Below are positions 13,300 through 21,623 of a stretch of 64,000 nucleotides of DNA, in pieces. The DNA lies in contig NZ_JAAKZI010000006.1 in assembly GCF_011045165.1 (NCBI RefSeq), positions 1 through 64,000 on the forward strand. The letters run 5' to 3'. Position 1 is the stretch's first letter. Every line of letters begins with the position of its first letter. This stretch comes from Arthrobacter silviterrae. GTDB taxonomy: Bacteria > Actinomycetota > Actinomycetes > Actinomycetales > Micrococcaceae. A program made the translations under genes and the position numbers. The notes under the pieces are model-generated. The model made no database searches and was not told the DNA's origin. It saw only the letters and a list, made by a program, of their open reading frames with translations.

Positions 13300-14967
13300 T
13301 TGAGCATTGAGACAGACACCCTGCTGCAGGCTGAAGACAACAGCGAAAACGTTGAAATTGACGGCACCCTCAGCAGCAACGAACCTCCCCGCCAGGAAGA
13401 AAAGGCAACCTTTGCCAGCTTCGGCGTACACCCCGACATTGTCCTGTCCCTGACGGACGCCGGCATCACCCACCCCTTCCCCATCCAGGCCATGACCCTG
13501 CCCATCGCCCTGGGCGGCCACGACATCATTGGCCAGGCCAAGACAGGAACGGGCAAGACCCTCGGCTTCGGCATCCCGGCACTGCAGCGCGTGGTGGGAC
13601 CCAAGGATGACGGCTATGACAAGCTCCCCGTTCCCGGCGCCCCGCAGGCCCTGGTCATTGTGCCCACCCGCGAGCTGGCCGTCCAAGTGGCCGGCGACCT
13701 GACGACGGCGTCCAAGCACCGCGGCGTGCGCATCGCCACCATCTACGGCGGCCGCGCCTACGAACCCCAGATCGAATCCCTGCAAAAGGGCGTGGAAGTG
13801 GTGGTGGGAACCCCCGGGCGCCTGATCGACCTGCTCCGCCAGCGCCACCTGAACCTGAAGAACGTCAAGATCGTCATTCTCGACGAAGCCGACGAAATGC
13901 TGGACCTGGGGTTCCTGCCGGACGTGGAAACCCTCATTGCCGGCACCCCGGCCGTGCGCCAGACCATGCTGTTCTCCGCCACCATGCCCGGCCCGGTGGT
14001 GGCCATGGCCCGCCGCTACATGACGCAGCCCACCCACATCCGCGCCGCCGACCCCAATGACGAGGGCCTGACCAAGCGCGACATCCGCCAGCTGATTTAC
14101 CGCTGCCACAATTTGGACAAGATCGAGGTCCTGGCCCGGATCCTGCAGGCCAGGGGCCGCGGCCGCTCCATCATCTTCACCAAGACCAAGCGCACCGCCG
14201 CCAAAGTCTCCGAGGAACTGGTGGACCGCGGCTTCGCCGCCGCCGCCATCCACGGCGACCTGGGCCAGGGGGCCCGCGAGCAGGCCCTGCGGGCATTCCG
14301 CAACAACAAGGTGGACGTGCTGGTGGCCACCGACGTGGCTGCCCGCGGCATCGACGTGGACGACGTCACCCACGTGGTCAACTACCAGTGTGTCGAGGAC
14401 GAGAAGATCTACCTGCACCGCGTGGGCCGCACGGGCCGTGCCGGCAACAAGGGCACGGCAGTGACGTTTGTGGACTGGGACGACATGCCCCGCTGGGCGC
14501 TCATCAACAAAGCGCTGGGCCTGAGCGTGCCCGAGCCCATCGAAACCTACTCCTCCTCCCCGCACCTGTTCACGGACCTGGACATTCCCGCGGGCACCAA
14601 GGGCCGCCTGCCGCGCAACATGCGCACGCATGCCGGCATTGAAGCCGAAACCCTTGAGGACCTGGGCGAGACGGGGAAGCGCCACGGGTCCGGTTCGGGC
14701 AGCCACGACGGCGGCCACGACGGCGCTCGGGGCGGCAACCGCGGTGGCAACCGCTCCGGTGCACACCATGGCGAGCGCCGCACGGGTGAGAGGAACGACG
14801 GCGGCCGCAGCCGGCGTCGTCCGTCTTCAGAAAGCCCCGCCAGCGCTGAGGCCAACGGCCCTGCGGAAACTGCCGGCGAGGCCGCTCCCCGGGCCCGCCG
14901 GACCCGCAGCCGCACCCGCCGCCGCAACGGCGAGGTCGTGGGCGCCCCGGAAACGTCCGGCGAGTAG
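13300..14967 (+). CDS. DEAD-box ATP-dependent RNA helicase
   Basis: RNA helicase with all core motifs: AKTGTGKT (Walker A), PTRELAVQV, TPGRLIDLL, VILDEADEMLDLGF (DEAD), FSATM, VATDVAARGIDVDDV and HRVGRTGRAG. After the two RecA-like domains comes a basic Gly/Arg/His/Ser-rich tail (about residue 455 to the end) likely to bind RNA. The open frame extends further upstream, but the conserved part begins after codon 40 and the best local start is TTG 13300 with GGTAAG upstream; TTG 13285 is an alternative. Likely roles are ribosome assembly or cold-adapted RNA decay. Confidence 0.93.
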   Translation: MSIETDTLLQAEDNSENVEIDGTLSSNEPPRQEEKATFASFGVHPDIVLSLTDAGITHPFPIQAMTLPIALGGHDIIGQAKTGTGKTLGFGIPALQRVVGPKDDGYDKLPVPGAPQALVIVPTRELAVQVAGDLTTASKHRGVRIATIYGGRAYEPQIESLQKGVEVVVGTPGRLIDLLRQRHLNLKNVKIVILDEADEMLDLGFLPDVETLIAGTPAVRQTMLFSATMPGPVVAMARRYMTQPTHIRAADPNDEGLTKRDIRQLIYRCHNLDKIEVLARILQARGRGRSIIFTKTKRTAAKVSEELVDRGFAAAAIHGDLGQGAREQALRAFRNNKVDVLVATDVAARGIDVDDVTHVVNYQCVEDEKIYLHRVGRTGRAGNKGTAVTFVDWDDMPRWALINKALGLSVPEPIETYSSSPHLFTDLDIPAGTKGRLPRNMRTHAGIEAETLEDLGETGKRHGSGSGSHDGGHDGARGGNRGGNRSGAHHGERRTGERNDGGRSRRRPSSESPASAEANGPAETAGEAAPRARRTRSRTRRRNGEVVGAPETSGE

Positions 14968-14979
14968 CGTCCTCGCCCC

Positions 14980-15942
14980 ATGACTGCAACCGCCTGGCAA
15001 CCGGATGGACTGGGCCCGAACTTGGTGGTCCATGCGGACAATTCCGAGTTTCTGCCCACCCTGCCGGACGGCGCCTTCACCATGATCTACGTGGACCCGC
15101 CCTTCAACACGGGGCGGGTGCAGAGCCGCCAGCAAACCACCACGGTGCGCAATGCGGACGGTGGCGGCGACCGCGTGGGCTTTGGCGGGCGCAGTTACGA
15201 CACCATCAAGGGCGCGCTGCACAGCTACGACGACGCTTTCACCGACTACTGGTCGTTTTTGGAGCCGCGGCTGGCGGAGGCGTGGCGGCTGCTGGCGGAG
15301 GACGGCACACTGTACCTGCACCTGGACTACCGCGAGGTGCACTATGCCAAGGTGATGCTGGATGCCATCTTCGGCCGCGAATGCTTCCTGAACGAGATCA
15401 TTTGGGCCTACGACTACGGCGCGCGGGCCAAGAGCCGCTGGCCGGCCAAGCACGACAACATCCTGGTGTACGTGAAAAACCCGAAGAAGTACCACTTCGA
15501 CAGCGCCGAGGTGGACCGCGAGCCGTACATGGCACCGGGGCTGGTGACGGCGGAAAAGCGTGAACGCGGCAAGCTGCCCACCGACGTGTGGTGGCACACC
15601 ATCGTCTCCCCCACGGGCAAGGAAAAGACGGGCTACCCCACCCAAAAGCCCGAGGGGCTGCTGCGCCGGGCCGTGACGGCGTCCTCCCGCGAGGGCGACT
15701 GGGTGCTGGACTTCTTCGCCGGCTCCGGCACGCTCGGCGCGGTGGCGGCGAAGCTGGGGCGCCGTTTTGTGTGCGTGGACCAAAACCCGCAGGCCATCGA
15801 CATCATGGCGACGCGCCTGGGGCATGTGGCGACGGTGGTCGGGCGCCCGGCGGCCGGGCCCGTCGAGACCCCGGTGGTCGAGCCTGTCGAGACCCCGGCG
15901 GTCGAGCTTGTCGAGACCCCGGCCCCGCTGTTCGACAGCTAG
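14980..15942 (+). CDS. Orphan site-specific DNA methyltransferase (beta class, N4/N6)
   Basis: Amino-methyltransferase of 320 residues. The catalytic motif DPPFNTG is at residues 39-45, followed by the target-recognition region, then TQKPEGLLRR (221-230) and the SAM-binding FAGSGT (246-251); this order defines the beta class. No restriction gene or specificity subunit is adjacent, so it is solitary, and its DNA target cannot be read from sequence. It starts 13 bases after the helicase stop. Residues 292-315 are encoded by three tandem 24-bp repeats and look like a late addition. The TAG stop shares CTAG with the convergent PHP gene. Confidence 0.9.
   Translation: MTATAWQPDGLGPNLVVHADNSEFLPTLPDGAFTMIYVDPPFNTGRVQSRQQTTTVRNADGGGDRVGFGGRSYDTIKGALHSYDDAFTDYWSFLEPRLAEAWRLLAEDGTLYLHLDYREVHYAKVMLDAIFGRECFLNEIIWAYDYGARAKSRWPAKHDNILVYVKNPKKYHFDSAEVDREPYMAPGLVTAEKRERGKLPTDVWWHTIVSPTGKEKTGYPTQKPEGLLRRAVTASSREGDWVLDFFAGSGTLGAVAAKLGRRFVCVDQNPQAIDIMATRLGHVATVVGRPAAGPVETPVVEPVETPAVELVETPAPLFDS
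15852..15923 (+). repeat. Three tandem 24-bp repeats inside the methyltransferase 3' end
   Basis: Units at 15852-15875, 15876-15899 and 15900-15923; consensus begins GGTCGAGCCTGTCGAGACCC and ends CGGC. Units 2 and 3 differ at one base, unit 1 at about four. Each unit contains a GGTCGAG/CGAGACC partial palindrome and encodes eight residues (VEPVETPA-like). Similar GGTTTCGAC-type palindromes are commonly dispersed in Micrococcaceae genomes. Confidence 0.85.
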
Positions 15943-16787
15943 GGCAGGAACGCCTTTGCGCCTGTCGCCGTTGCGATGATCCGCTCCAGCACGTCTTGTG
16001 CCGTGGTGTTTTCGCCCAGCAGGTTCGGCTTCCCGGCGCCGTGGTAGTCCGATGACCCCGTGACCATGAGCCCTTCCTCGCGGGCCAGGGCGCGGAGCCA
16101 CTCACGGCCTTCGGGAGGATTGTCCCGGTGGTCGACCTCCAAACCCAGCAGGCCGGCGTCGATCATGTCATGGAAGATGTGCGGAGCCACCACCCGGCCC
16201 CGGGAGGACGCCACGGGGTGGGCAAAAACGGGCACCCCGCCGGCCGCCCGGACCAGTTGCACGGCCAGGACGGGGTCCGGGGCGTAGTGGCTGACGAAGT
16301 AGCGCGAGTGTGAGGTGAGGATGCTGGCGAAGGCTTCATTCCTGTCGGCGGCAATGCCCGCGGCCACCAGGGCGTCGGCAATGTGGGGCCGGCCCACGGT
16401 GGCCCCGGGTGCGACGTGGGCACTGACGTCGTCCCAGTTCAGGGGGTAGTCCTCCGCCAGCCGCTCCACCATGCGTTCGGCACGGGTCAGCCGGGCGTCC
16501 TTGGACTTGGTGATTTCCTCCAGGAGCCCGGGATGGGCCGGATCGTGGAGGTAGCTGAGCAGGTGGACGCTGATGCCCTCCGGCGTCTTGCAGGAAATCT
16601 CCATGCCGGGCACCAGCCCCACGCCGAGTTCCCGGGCGGCGGAGAGCGCCTGTGCCCAGCCCGCCGTGGAATCGTGGTCAGTCAGCGCCACAATATCGAG
16701 GCGGGCAGCCGACGCCGCGGCCACCAGTGCGGCGGGCGGCTGCGTGCCGTCGGAGACGTTGGAATGCGCATGCAGGTCGATCCTCAC
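15939..16787 (-). CDS. PHP-domain phosphoesterase (TrpH/RNase AM-like)
   Basis: 282-residue metal-dependent phosphoesterase. The PHP metal motifs are visible in order: DLHAHSNVSDG (N-terminus), LTDHDS, GMEIS, FAHPV, LGLEVDHRDN and a terminal GSSDYHG. Relatives hydrolyse 3',5'-nucleoside bisphosphates or trim RNA 5' ends. GTG 16787 is six bases after a TAGGCT -10 box (16794-16799, minus strand) with no Shine-Dalgarno sequence, indicating leaderless transcription. It meets the methyltransferase tail to tail on a shared CTAG. Confidence 0.9.
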   Translation of the reverse strand: MRIDLHAHSNVSDGTQPPAALVAAASAARLDIVALTDHDSTAGWAQALSAARELGVGLVPGMEISCKTPEGISVHLLSYLHDPAHPGLLEEITKSKDARLTRAERMVERLAEDYPLNWDDVSAHVAPGATVGRPHIADALVAAGIAADRNEAFASILTSHSRYFVSHYAPDPVLAVQLVRAAGGVPVFAHPVASSRGRVVAPHIFHDMIDAGLLGLEVDHRDNPPEGREWLRALAREEGLMVTGSSDYHGAGKPNLLGENTTAQDVLERIIATATGAKAFLP

Positions 16788-16870
16788 GCACCAAGCCTAC
16801 GTCCCTTCCTCCCCGGACGGCGCAGGCGGCCTGCTTTGTGCCCCCGCATGGCCGGTGAGAGACTTAAGGG

Positions 16871-18445
16871 GTGAACCAGACAGAGCAATCCTCCGTGCAC
16901 CCCGACCCCTCCAACCAGCAGCCGCTTGAGGAGCGCGTGAACAACCGTTCGCACCGCCCCGACTCCGATGCTTTCCGGTCCTTCATGGCCGCCAACTGGG
17001 CCCCGGCCTCCACCGCGCTGCCTGCCCGGGCGGACGTCGCGGACCATGCCGCGCGCCGCCGTCGTGCCATTTCCGTGCAATTCACGGGTGAGCGCCTGGT
17101 GATCCCGGCCGGTGCCCTGAAGGTGCGCTCGAATGACTGCGACTACCGCTTCCGCCCGCACTCCGCCTTTGCCCACCTGACGGGGCTGGGCGTGGACCAC
17201 GAGCCCGATGCCGTGCTGGTCCTGGAGCCGGTGGCCGACGGCGAGGGGGACGACGGCGGCAACCACCGTGCGTCGCTGTACTTCCGCCCGCTGGCCGGAC
17301 GGGACACGAAGCAGTTCTACGCCGATTCGCGCAGCGGCGAGTTCTGGATCGGCCCGCGGCCCACCCTGGCCGAGTTCAAGGCCCTGCTGGGCCTGGACAC
17401 AGAGGACATTTCCGAGTTGGAGGTGGCCATCACCAAGAACGTGGGCGAGCCGTCCGTGGGCGGCATTTCCGTGCGCCTGGTCCGCAAGGTGGATGAAAAC
17501 ATTGACGCGCTCGTGGACACGGCCCGCTACAACACGGCCAAGGACCCGGACAACATGGACTTCGGGGCACTCGACGCCCTTGACGCCAAGCTGGCCGAGG
17601 CCCTCTCCGAACTGCGCCTCCTCAAGGACCCCTGGGAAATCGAGCAGATGAAGGTGGCCGTCGCCGCCACCGCCGCCGGCTTTGAGGAAATCATCAAGGC
17701 GCTGCCCCGCGCCGTGGCCCACCGCCGCGGCGAGCGCGTGGTGGAAGGGGCGTTCTTCGCCCGGGCCCGCGAGGAAGGCAACGAGCTCGGCTACGACACC
17801 ATCGCCGCCGGCGGCAACAACGCCACCATCCTGCACTGGACGCACAACACCGGCACCGTGAATGAGGGCGAAATGCTGCTGGTCGACGCCGGCGTCGAGG
17901 CCGACTCCCTCTACACGGCGGACATCACCCGCACGCTGCCCGTCAACGGCAAGTACTCCGAGGTCCAGCGCAAGATCTACCAGGCCGTGCTGGACGCCGC
18001 CGACGCCGCCTTCGCCGTGGCCGTCCCCGGACGGAAGTTCCGCGACGTGCACAACGCCGCCATGGAGGTCCTCGCGGCGCGCCTGGAGGACTGGGGGCTG
18101 CTGCCGGTCTCCGCCGCCGTCGCGCTTTCACCCGAGGGCCAGCAGCACCGGCGGTGGATGCCGCACGGCACCAGCCACCACCTGGGCCTGGACGTGCACG
18201 ACTGCGCCCAGGCCCGTGCCGAACTGTACCTGGACGGCACCATCACCGAGGGCATGGTCTTTACGATCGAGCCGGGCCTGTACTTCAAGGACGAGGACCT
18301 GGCCATCCCGGCCGAGTACCGCGGCAACGGCGTGCGCATCGAGGACGACATCCTGATCACCGCCAACGGGCCCGTCAACCTCAGCGCCGCCCTCCCCCGC
18401 ACCCCGGACGACGTCGAGGCCTGGATGGCCCGCCTGTCGGCCTAA
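16871..18445 (+). CDS. pepP: Xaa-Pro aminopeptidase (aminopeptidase P)
   Basis: M24B metallopeptidase of 524 residues, removing N-terminal residues before proline. It has an N-terminal AMP_N domain (to about residue 190) and the pita-bread catalytic domain. Metal ligands are seen in LVDAGVEADSLYTADITRT (two Asp), TSHHLGLDVHD (His), FTIEPGLYF (Glu) and RIEDDILIT (Glu). Start GTG 16871 follows TTAAGG; no good Shine-Dalgarno is present. The N-terminus is slightly long for the family. Transcribed alone; a strong hairpin lies about 60 bases after the stop. Confidence 0.95.
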   Translation: MNQTEQSSVHPDPSNQQPLEERVNNRSHRPDSDAFRSFMAANWAPASTALPARADVADHAARRRRAISVQFTGERLVIPAGALKVRSNDCDYRFRPHSAFAHLTGLGVDHEPDAVLVLEPVADGEGDDGGNHRASLYFRPLAGRDTKQFYADSRSGEFWIGPRPTLAEFKALLGLDTEDISELEVAITKNVGEPSVGGISVRLVRKVDENIDALVDTARYNTAKDPDNMDFGALDALDAKLAEALSELRLLKDPWEIEQMKVAVAATAAGFEEIIKALPRAVAHRRGERVVEGAFFARAREEGNELGYDTIAAGGNNATILHWTHNTGTVNEGEMLLVDAGVEADSLYTADITRTLPVNGKYSEVQRKIYQAVLDAADAAFAVAVPGRKFRDVHNAAMEVLAARLEDWGLLPVSAAVALSPEGQQHRRWMPHGTSHHLGLDVHDCAQARAELYLDGTITEGMVFTIEPGLYFKDEDLAIPAEYRGNGVRIEDDILITANGPVNLSAALPRTPDDVEAWMARLSA

Positions 18446-18504
18446 GCAGCCAAGCAAGGGGCCAAGACACGAGCAAGGGGCAATGCACGGTCAAAGGGCA
18501 AGGC

Positions 18505-18549
18505 ACGACGGCGGGAGGTCACCTTCATCAGGTGGCCTCCCGCCGTCGT
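18505..18549. terminator. Strong hairpin after pepP
   Basis: Arms 18505-18518 (ACGACGGCGGGAGG) and 18536-18549 are perfectly complementary, and the stem continues inward with one mismatch to a seven-base loop. There is no clear T tract, so termination is inferred from its place between convergent genes. Upstream, 18446-18500 contains three imperfect CAAGGGGC words and nothing else recognisable. Confidence 0.55.
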
Positions 18550-18558
18550 CCTCCGACC

Positions 18559-18686
18559 CTCGGTTCCAATCGGGGCGCTTTTCCCCGACCCTCGGTCCCA
18601 ATCGGGGCGTTTTTCCCCAACGCTCGGTTCCAATCGGGGCGTTTTTCCCCAACGCTCGGTCCCAATCGGGGCGTTTTTCCCCAACG
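18559..18686. repeat. Four tandem 32-bp repeats between convergent genes
   Basis: Units at 18559-18590, 18591-18622, 18623-18654 and 18655-18686. Each begins CTCGGTTCCAATCGGGGCG or CTCGGTCCCAATCGGGGCG and ends TTTTTCCCC plus four bases. The TTCC and TCCC versions alternate, so the array is really two 64-bp dimers. Each unit can form GGGG/CCCC around a T-rich loop. The word CTCGGTT.CAATCGGGG recurs as both arms of the palindrome at 22794-22888. The rest of the gap, 18687-18801, holds short GTGAGGGA words but no gene. Confidence 0.9.
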
Positions 18687-18801
18687 CTCCCGCAGCACGT
18701 GAGGGAACGTCCCCTCAAACAACCCGAAAGATGAGGGAGGACCGGCCAAAACACCTCAAAAGGTGAGGGAGCGTCTTATTGGGCGTGGCCGGGTTGTTGG
18801 G

Positions 18802-19629
18802 TCAGTGCTGCCCTGGGACGTCCTTGCCGGGCTCCGTGGGCGCCTGCTGCGGCGCGTCGTCGACGCGGATGCCGTACTGCGGGCGGCCGTCGGGCAGGTC
18901 GGGGAACTGGCCGCGGCGGGGTCCGCTCAGCGGAGCCTGGCCGGGGCGCTCACTGCCTTCGGCCGCGGGGCCCTGCCCGACGGGCTGGTCAACGGGCTGG
19001 GCGGGGGCGCCGTAGGGATCGTGCCACCCCTCGGGCCGTGCGGGAGGCTGCTGTCCCGGCTGCTGCACGGGCGGCTGGGCCGGCGGACGGTAACCCTGGC
19101 CCTGGGAAGGCTTCGCCGCGGTGGAGTTCATCGGCAGGTTTGCCAGCAGGCGGCGCGCATCCATGGCCACGTCGGGGGTGACAATCACGTCGTAGCTGCT
19201 GGCCAGGACCTGGTTGGTGGAAGTGAAGTCACGCTTTCCGCGCTGGGCGGCGTAACCGATGATGGCGAACAGCATCCAAAAGGCAGCACCCATCAGCACC
19301 GCCGTCATGACATTGAGGTATGGTCCGCCGGACGCGCCGGAATTGCTGTCAAAGAAGGAAAGCATGACGCCAATGAACAGGCCGAACCAGGCACCGGTCA
19401 TGGCCCCGTTCAGGGCCACCCTGGGGTAGCTGAGCTTGCCCGTAACCCGCTCCACCATCTTCAGGTCATTGCCCACAATGGATACATGCTGCACAGGGAA
19501 TTTTTCGTCAGCGAGGTAGTCAACCGCCTTTTGGGCATCCAAATATGAGATGTAGGAACCGATTGTCTCGCCTGTGGGGACAATGCGGGCCTCATCCATC
19601 GGTCGGGTGCGTCCAAAGAGGTTAGCCAT
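18802..19629 (-). CDS. General stress protein 17M-like membrane-associated protein
   Basis: 275 residues in three parts. Residues 1-80 resemble the general-stress-protein 17M (YflT-like) domain (ETIGSYISYLDAQKAVDYLA, QHVSIVGNDLKMVERVTG). Next come two hydrophobic glycine-rich helices (about 85-140: ALNGAMTGAWFGLFIGVML, TAVLMGAAFWMLFAIIGYAA), then a long Pro/Gln-rich disordered tail. I place the start at ATG 19629, where this domain begins; the frame stays open far upstream only because it runs antisense to the next gene. Function unknown; stress association is by family name only. Confidence 0.8.
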   Translation of the reverse strand: MANLFGRTRPMDEARIVPTGETIGSYISYLDAQKAVDYLADEKFPVQHVSIVGNDLKMVERVTGKLSYPRVALNGAMTGAWFGLFIGVMLSFFDSNSGASGGPYLNVMTAVLMGAAFWMLFAIIGYAAQRGKRDFTSTNQVLASSYDVIVTPDVAMDARRLLANLPMNSTAAKPSQGQGYRPPAQPPVQQPGQQPPARPEGWHDPYGAPAQPVDQPVGQGPAAEGSERPGQAPLSGPRRGQFPDLPDGRPQYGIRVDDAPQQAPTEPGKDVPGQH

Positions 19630-19738
19630 ATCCCCATTGTTCACCATCATCCTGCAGGTTGGCTGGAGTATCGCTGGCAGTGAAACCCAAGGCCTTGAAA
19701 GTTCGGGTAATTCCGGGGCAGGGAAGTAGCCTGTAAGA

Positions 19739-21025
19739 GTGAGCACACAACCCACGCGCATCTTTGTTGCGCGACTCCTTGGCCTGGACGTCTTTGACCC
19801 GCTGGGCGACCGGCTGGGCAAATTGCGCGACGTCGTCGTGCTGGGCCGCGGCCCCGCCCGCACGGCCCCCCACGCCGTCGGCATCGTGGTTGAAGTGCCG
19901 GGCAAGAAACGGGTGTTTGTGCCCATGACCCGGCTGACGTCCATGGACCAGTCCCAGATCATCTGCACCGGCCTGGTCAACCTGCGCCGTTTTGAGCAGC
20001 GCGGCGCCGAGCAACTGGTGGTGGGCGGCATTTTTGACCGCAGAGTCACGCTGGTGGATGGCAGCGGCGACGCCGTCATTGAAGACATTGCCATGGACCA
20101 GCAGCGCAACGGCGACTGGCTGGTCACGAAGCTCTTTGTCCGGCGCGGCAGCAGCACCTCACGGCTGCGCGGGCTGCGCCGCGGGCACACCCTGCTGATC
20201 GACTGGGAAGAGGCGCACCCGGAGGACGCCGCCGAGCCGCAGGGCGCCCTCCAGTTTGTGGCCACCCATGAGGACTTGAAGCCCGCCGACTTCGCCGACG
20301 CCCTGCAGGAAATGAGCGACAAGCGCCGGGTTGAGGTGGCCAGCGAACTCCAGGATGAACGCCTGGCGGACATCATGTCGGAGCTGCCTGAGGAAGACCA
20401 GGTCACCCTGCTCTCCGCCCTGGACAACGAACGCGCCGCGGATGTCCTGGAGGAAATGGACCCCGACGACGCCGCCGACCTCCTGGCGGACCTGCCCCAG
20501 GCCAAGGCCGAGGAACTGCTGCTGCTCATGGAGCCCGAGGAAGCCAAGGATGTCCGCCGGCTGCTCCAATATGAGGAGGGAACAGCGGGCGCGCTCATGA
20601 CCCCGGTCCCCGTCATCCTGCCGCCGGAAGCCACGGTTGCGGAGGCGCTGGCCCATGTGCGCAGCGAAGATCTCTCGCCCGCCCTGGCCTCCGCCATTTT
20701 CATCTGCCGCCCTCCCCTGGAAACCCCCACGGGACGCTTCCTGGGCCTGGTCCACATCCAGCAGCTGCTGCGCAGTGCGCCGCCCGAGCAGCTGGGCACC
20801 TTGGTGGACAAGAACCTGGAGCCCGTTTCGGACCACGACACGATCTCGGTGGTCAGCCACACCATGGCCTCGTACAACCTGAATTCGCTTCCAGTGGTCA
20901 ACAAGGAAGGCCGCCTGGTGGGTGCGGTCACGGTGGATGACCTGTTGGACCACCTGCTGCCGGAAGACTGGCGGACACACGAGGACGGCGCGCCGATCCG
21001 CAAGCTAGGAGGACGCATTGGCTGA
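19739..21025 (+). CDS. MgtE N-domain/CBS protein without the membrane channel
   Basis: 428 residues. A PRC-barrel-like start (FVARLLGLDVFDPLGDRLGKL) is followed by the MgtE N superhelical domain (FADALQEMSDKRRVEVASEL, DVLEEMDPDDAADLLADL) and a pair of CBS domains (EGTAGALMTPVP; GRLVGAVTVDDLLDHLLPED). The protein ends there, so the transmembrane Mg2+ channel of true MgtE is absent. It is the counterpart of Rv1232c. GTG 19739 is six bases after TAGCCT (19727-19732), a leaderless arrangement. It overlaps the DUF1003 gene by 8 bases, suggesting that the soluble sensor and that membrane protein work together. Confidence 0.85.
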   Translation: MSTQPTRIFVARLLGLDVFDPLGDRLGKLRDVVVLGRGPARTAPHAVGIVVEVPGKKRVFVPMTRLTSMDQSQIICTGLVNLRRFEQRGAEQLVVGGIFDRRVTLVDGSGDAVIEDIAMDQQRNGDWLVTKLFVRRGSSTSRLRGLRRGHTLLIDWEEAHPEDAAEPQGALQFVATHEDLKPADFADALQEMSDKRRVEVASELQDERLADIMSELPEEDQVTLLSALDNERAADVLEEMDPDDAADLLADLPQAKAEELLLLMEPEEAKDVRRLLQYEEGTAGALMTPVPVILPPEATVAEALAHVRSEDLSPALASAIFICRPPLETPTGRFLGLVHIQQLLRSAPPEQLGTLVDKNLEPVSDHDTISVVSHTMASYNLNSLPVVNKEGRLVGAVTVDDLLDHLLPEDWRTHEDGAPIRKLGGRIG

Positions 21026-21611
21026 ACGGCACCATTCCAAGGGCGGCGGCCTCGACACGCCCATGGAGCTCAAGTCCCGGCTCCTGCCCAACCTTGCCGG
21101 CGACCCCGACCTTTTTGGCCGCTTCGCCGAACGCTTTGCCCGCTACATGGGCACTGCCAACTTCCTGCTGTACATGACCATTTTCGTGGTGGTCTGGATT
21201 GCACTGAACGTCATCGGGCTGTTCGGGCTCAAGTGGGACCCGTACCCGTTCATCCTGCTCAACCTGTTTTTCTCCACCCAGGCGTCGTATGCAGCCCCGC
21301 TCATCCTGCTCGCCCAGAACCGCCAGGATGACAGGGACAGGGTCCAGATTGAACAGGATCGGACCCGCAATGAGCGCAACCTGGCGGACACGGAGTACCT
21401 GACCCGCGAGGTGGCGGCACTGCGCATCTCACTGCGCGAGGTTGCCACGAGGGACTTCATCCGCTCGGAACTGCGCAGCCTGCTCGAAGAGCTCTCCACC
21501 CTGTCCGACGACGACGCCCCCGAGCCCAGCGAGCGCCGCGACTCCCGGGCCCAGCACCCCGCCACCACCTCCCTGAAAACCGTTTCCCCCAAGCGCACCA
21601 CCAACCCCTAA
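21018..21611 (+). CDS. DUF1003 membrane protein
   Basis: 197 residues with two predicted membrane helices (NFLLYMTIFVVVWIALNVIG and PFILLNLFFSTQASYAAPLIL) followed by a charged coiled-coil (QNRQDDRDRVQIEQDRTRNE onward), the standard DUF1003 layout. TTG start 21018 is decided by AGGAGG at 21007-21012, five bases upstream. Co-transcribed and overlapping with the MgtE-like gene. Function unknown; a role with divalent cations is inferred only from that partner. Confidence 0.85.
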   Translation: MAERHHSKGGGLDTPMELKSRLLPNLAGDPDLFGRFAERFARYMGTANFLLYMTIFVVVWIALNVIGLFGLKWDPYPFILLNLFFSTQASYAAPLILLAQNRQDDRDRVQIEQDRTRNERNLADTEYLTREVAALRISLREVATRDFIRSELRSLLEELSTLSDDDAPEPSERRDSRAQHPATTSLKTVSPKRTTNP

Positions 21612-21623
21612 GGCAAGCTCCAC

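Noticed and set aside
18559-18686. Tandem 32-bp repeats considered as a CRISPR array
   Set aside because: Units are directly contiguous with no unique spacers, and there are no cas genes; these are simple tandem repeats.
19630-21018. Upstream extension of the stress-protein frame across the MgtE-like gene
   Set aside because: Domain similarity begins at ATG 19629; the rest is Ser/Arg-rich antisense to a well-supported gene.
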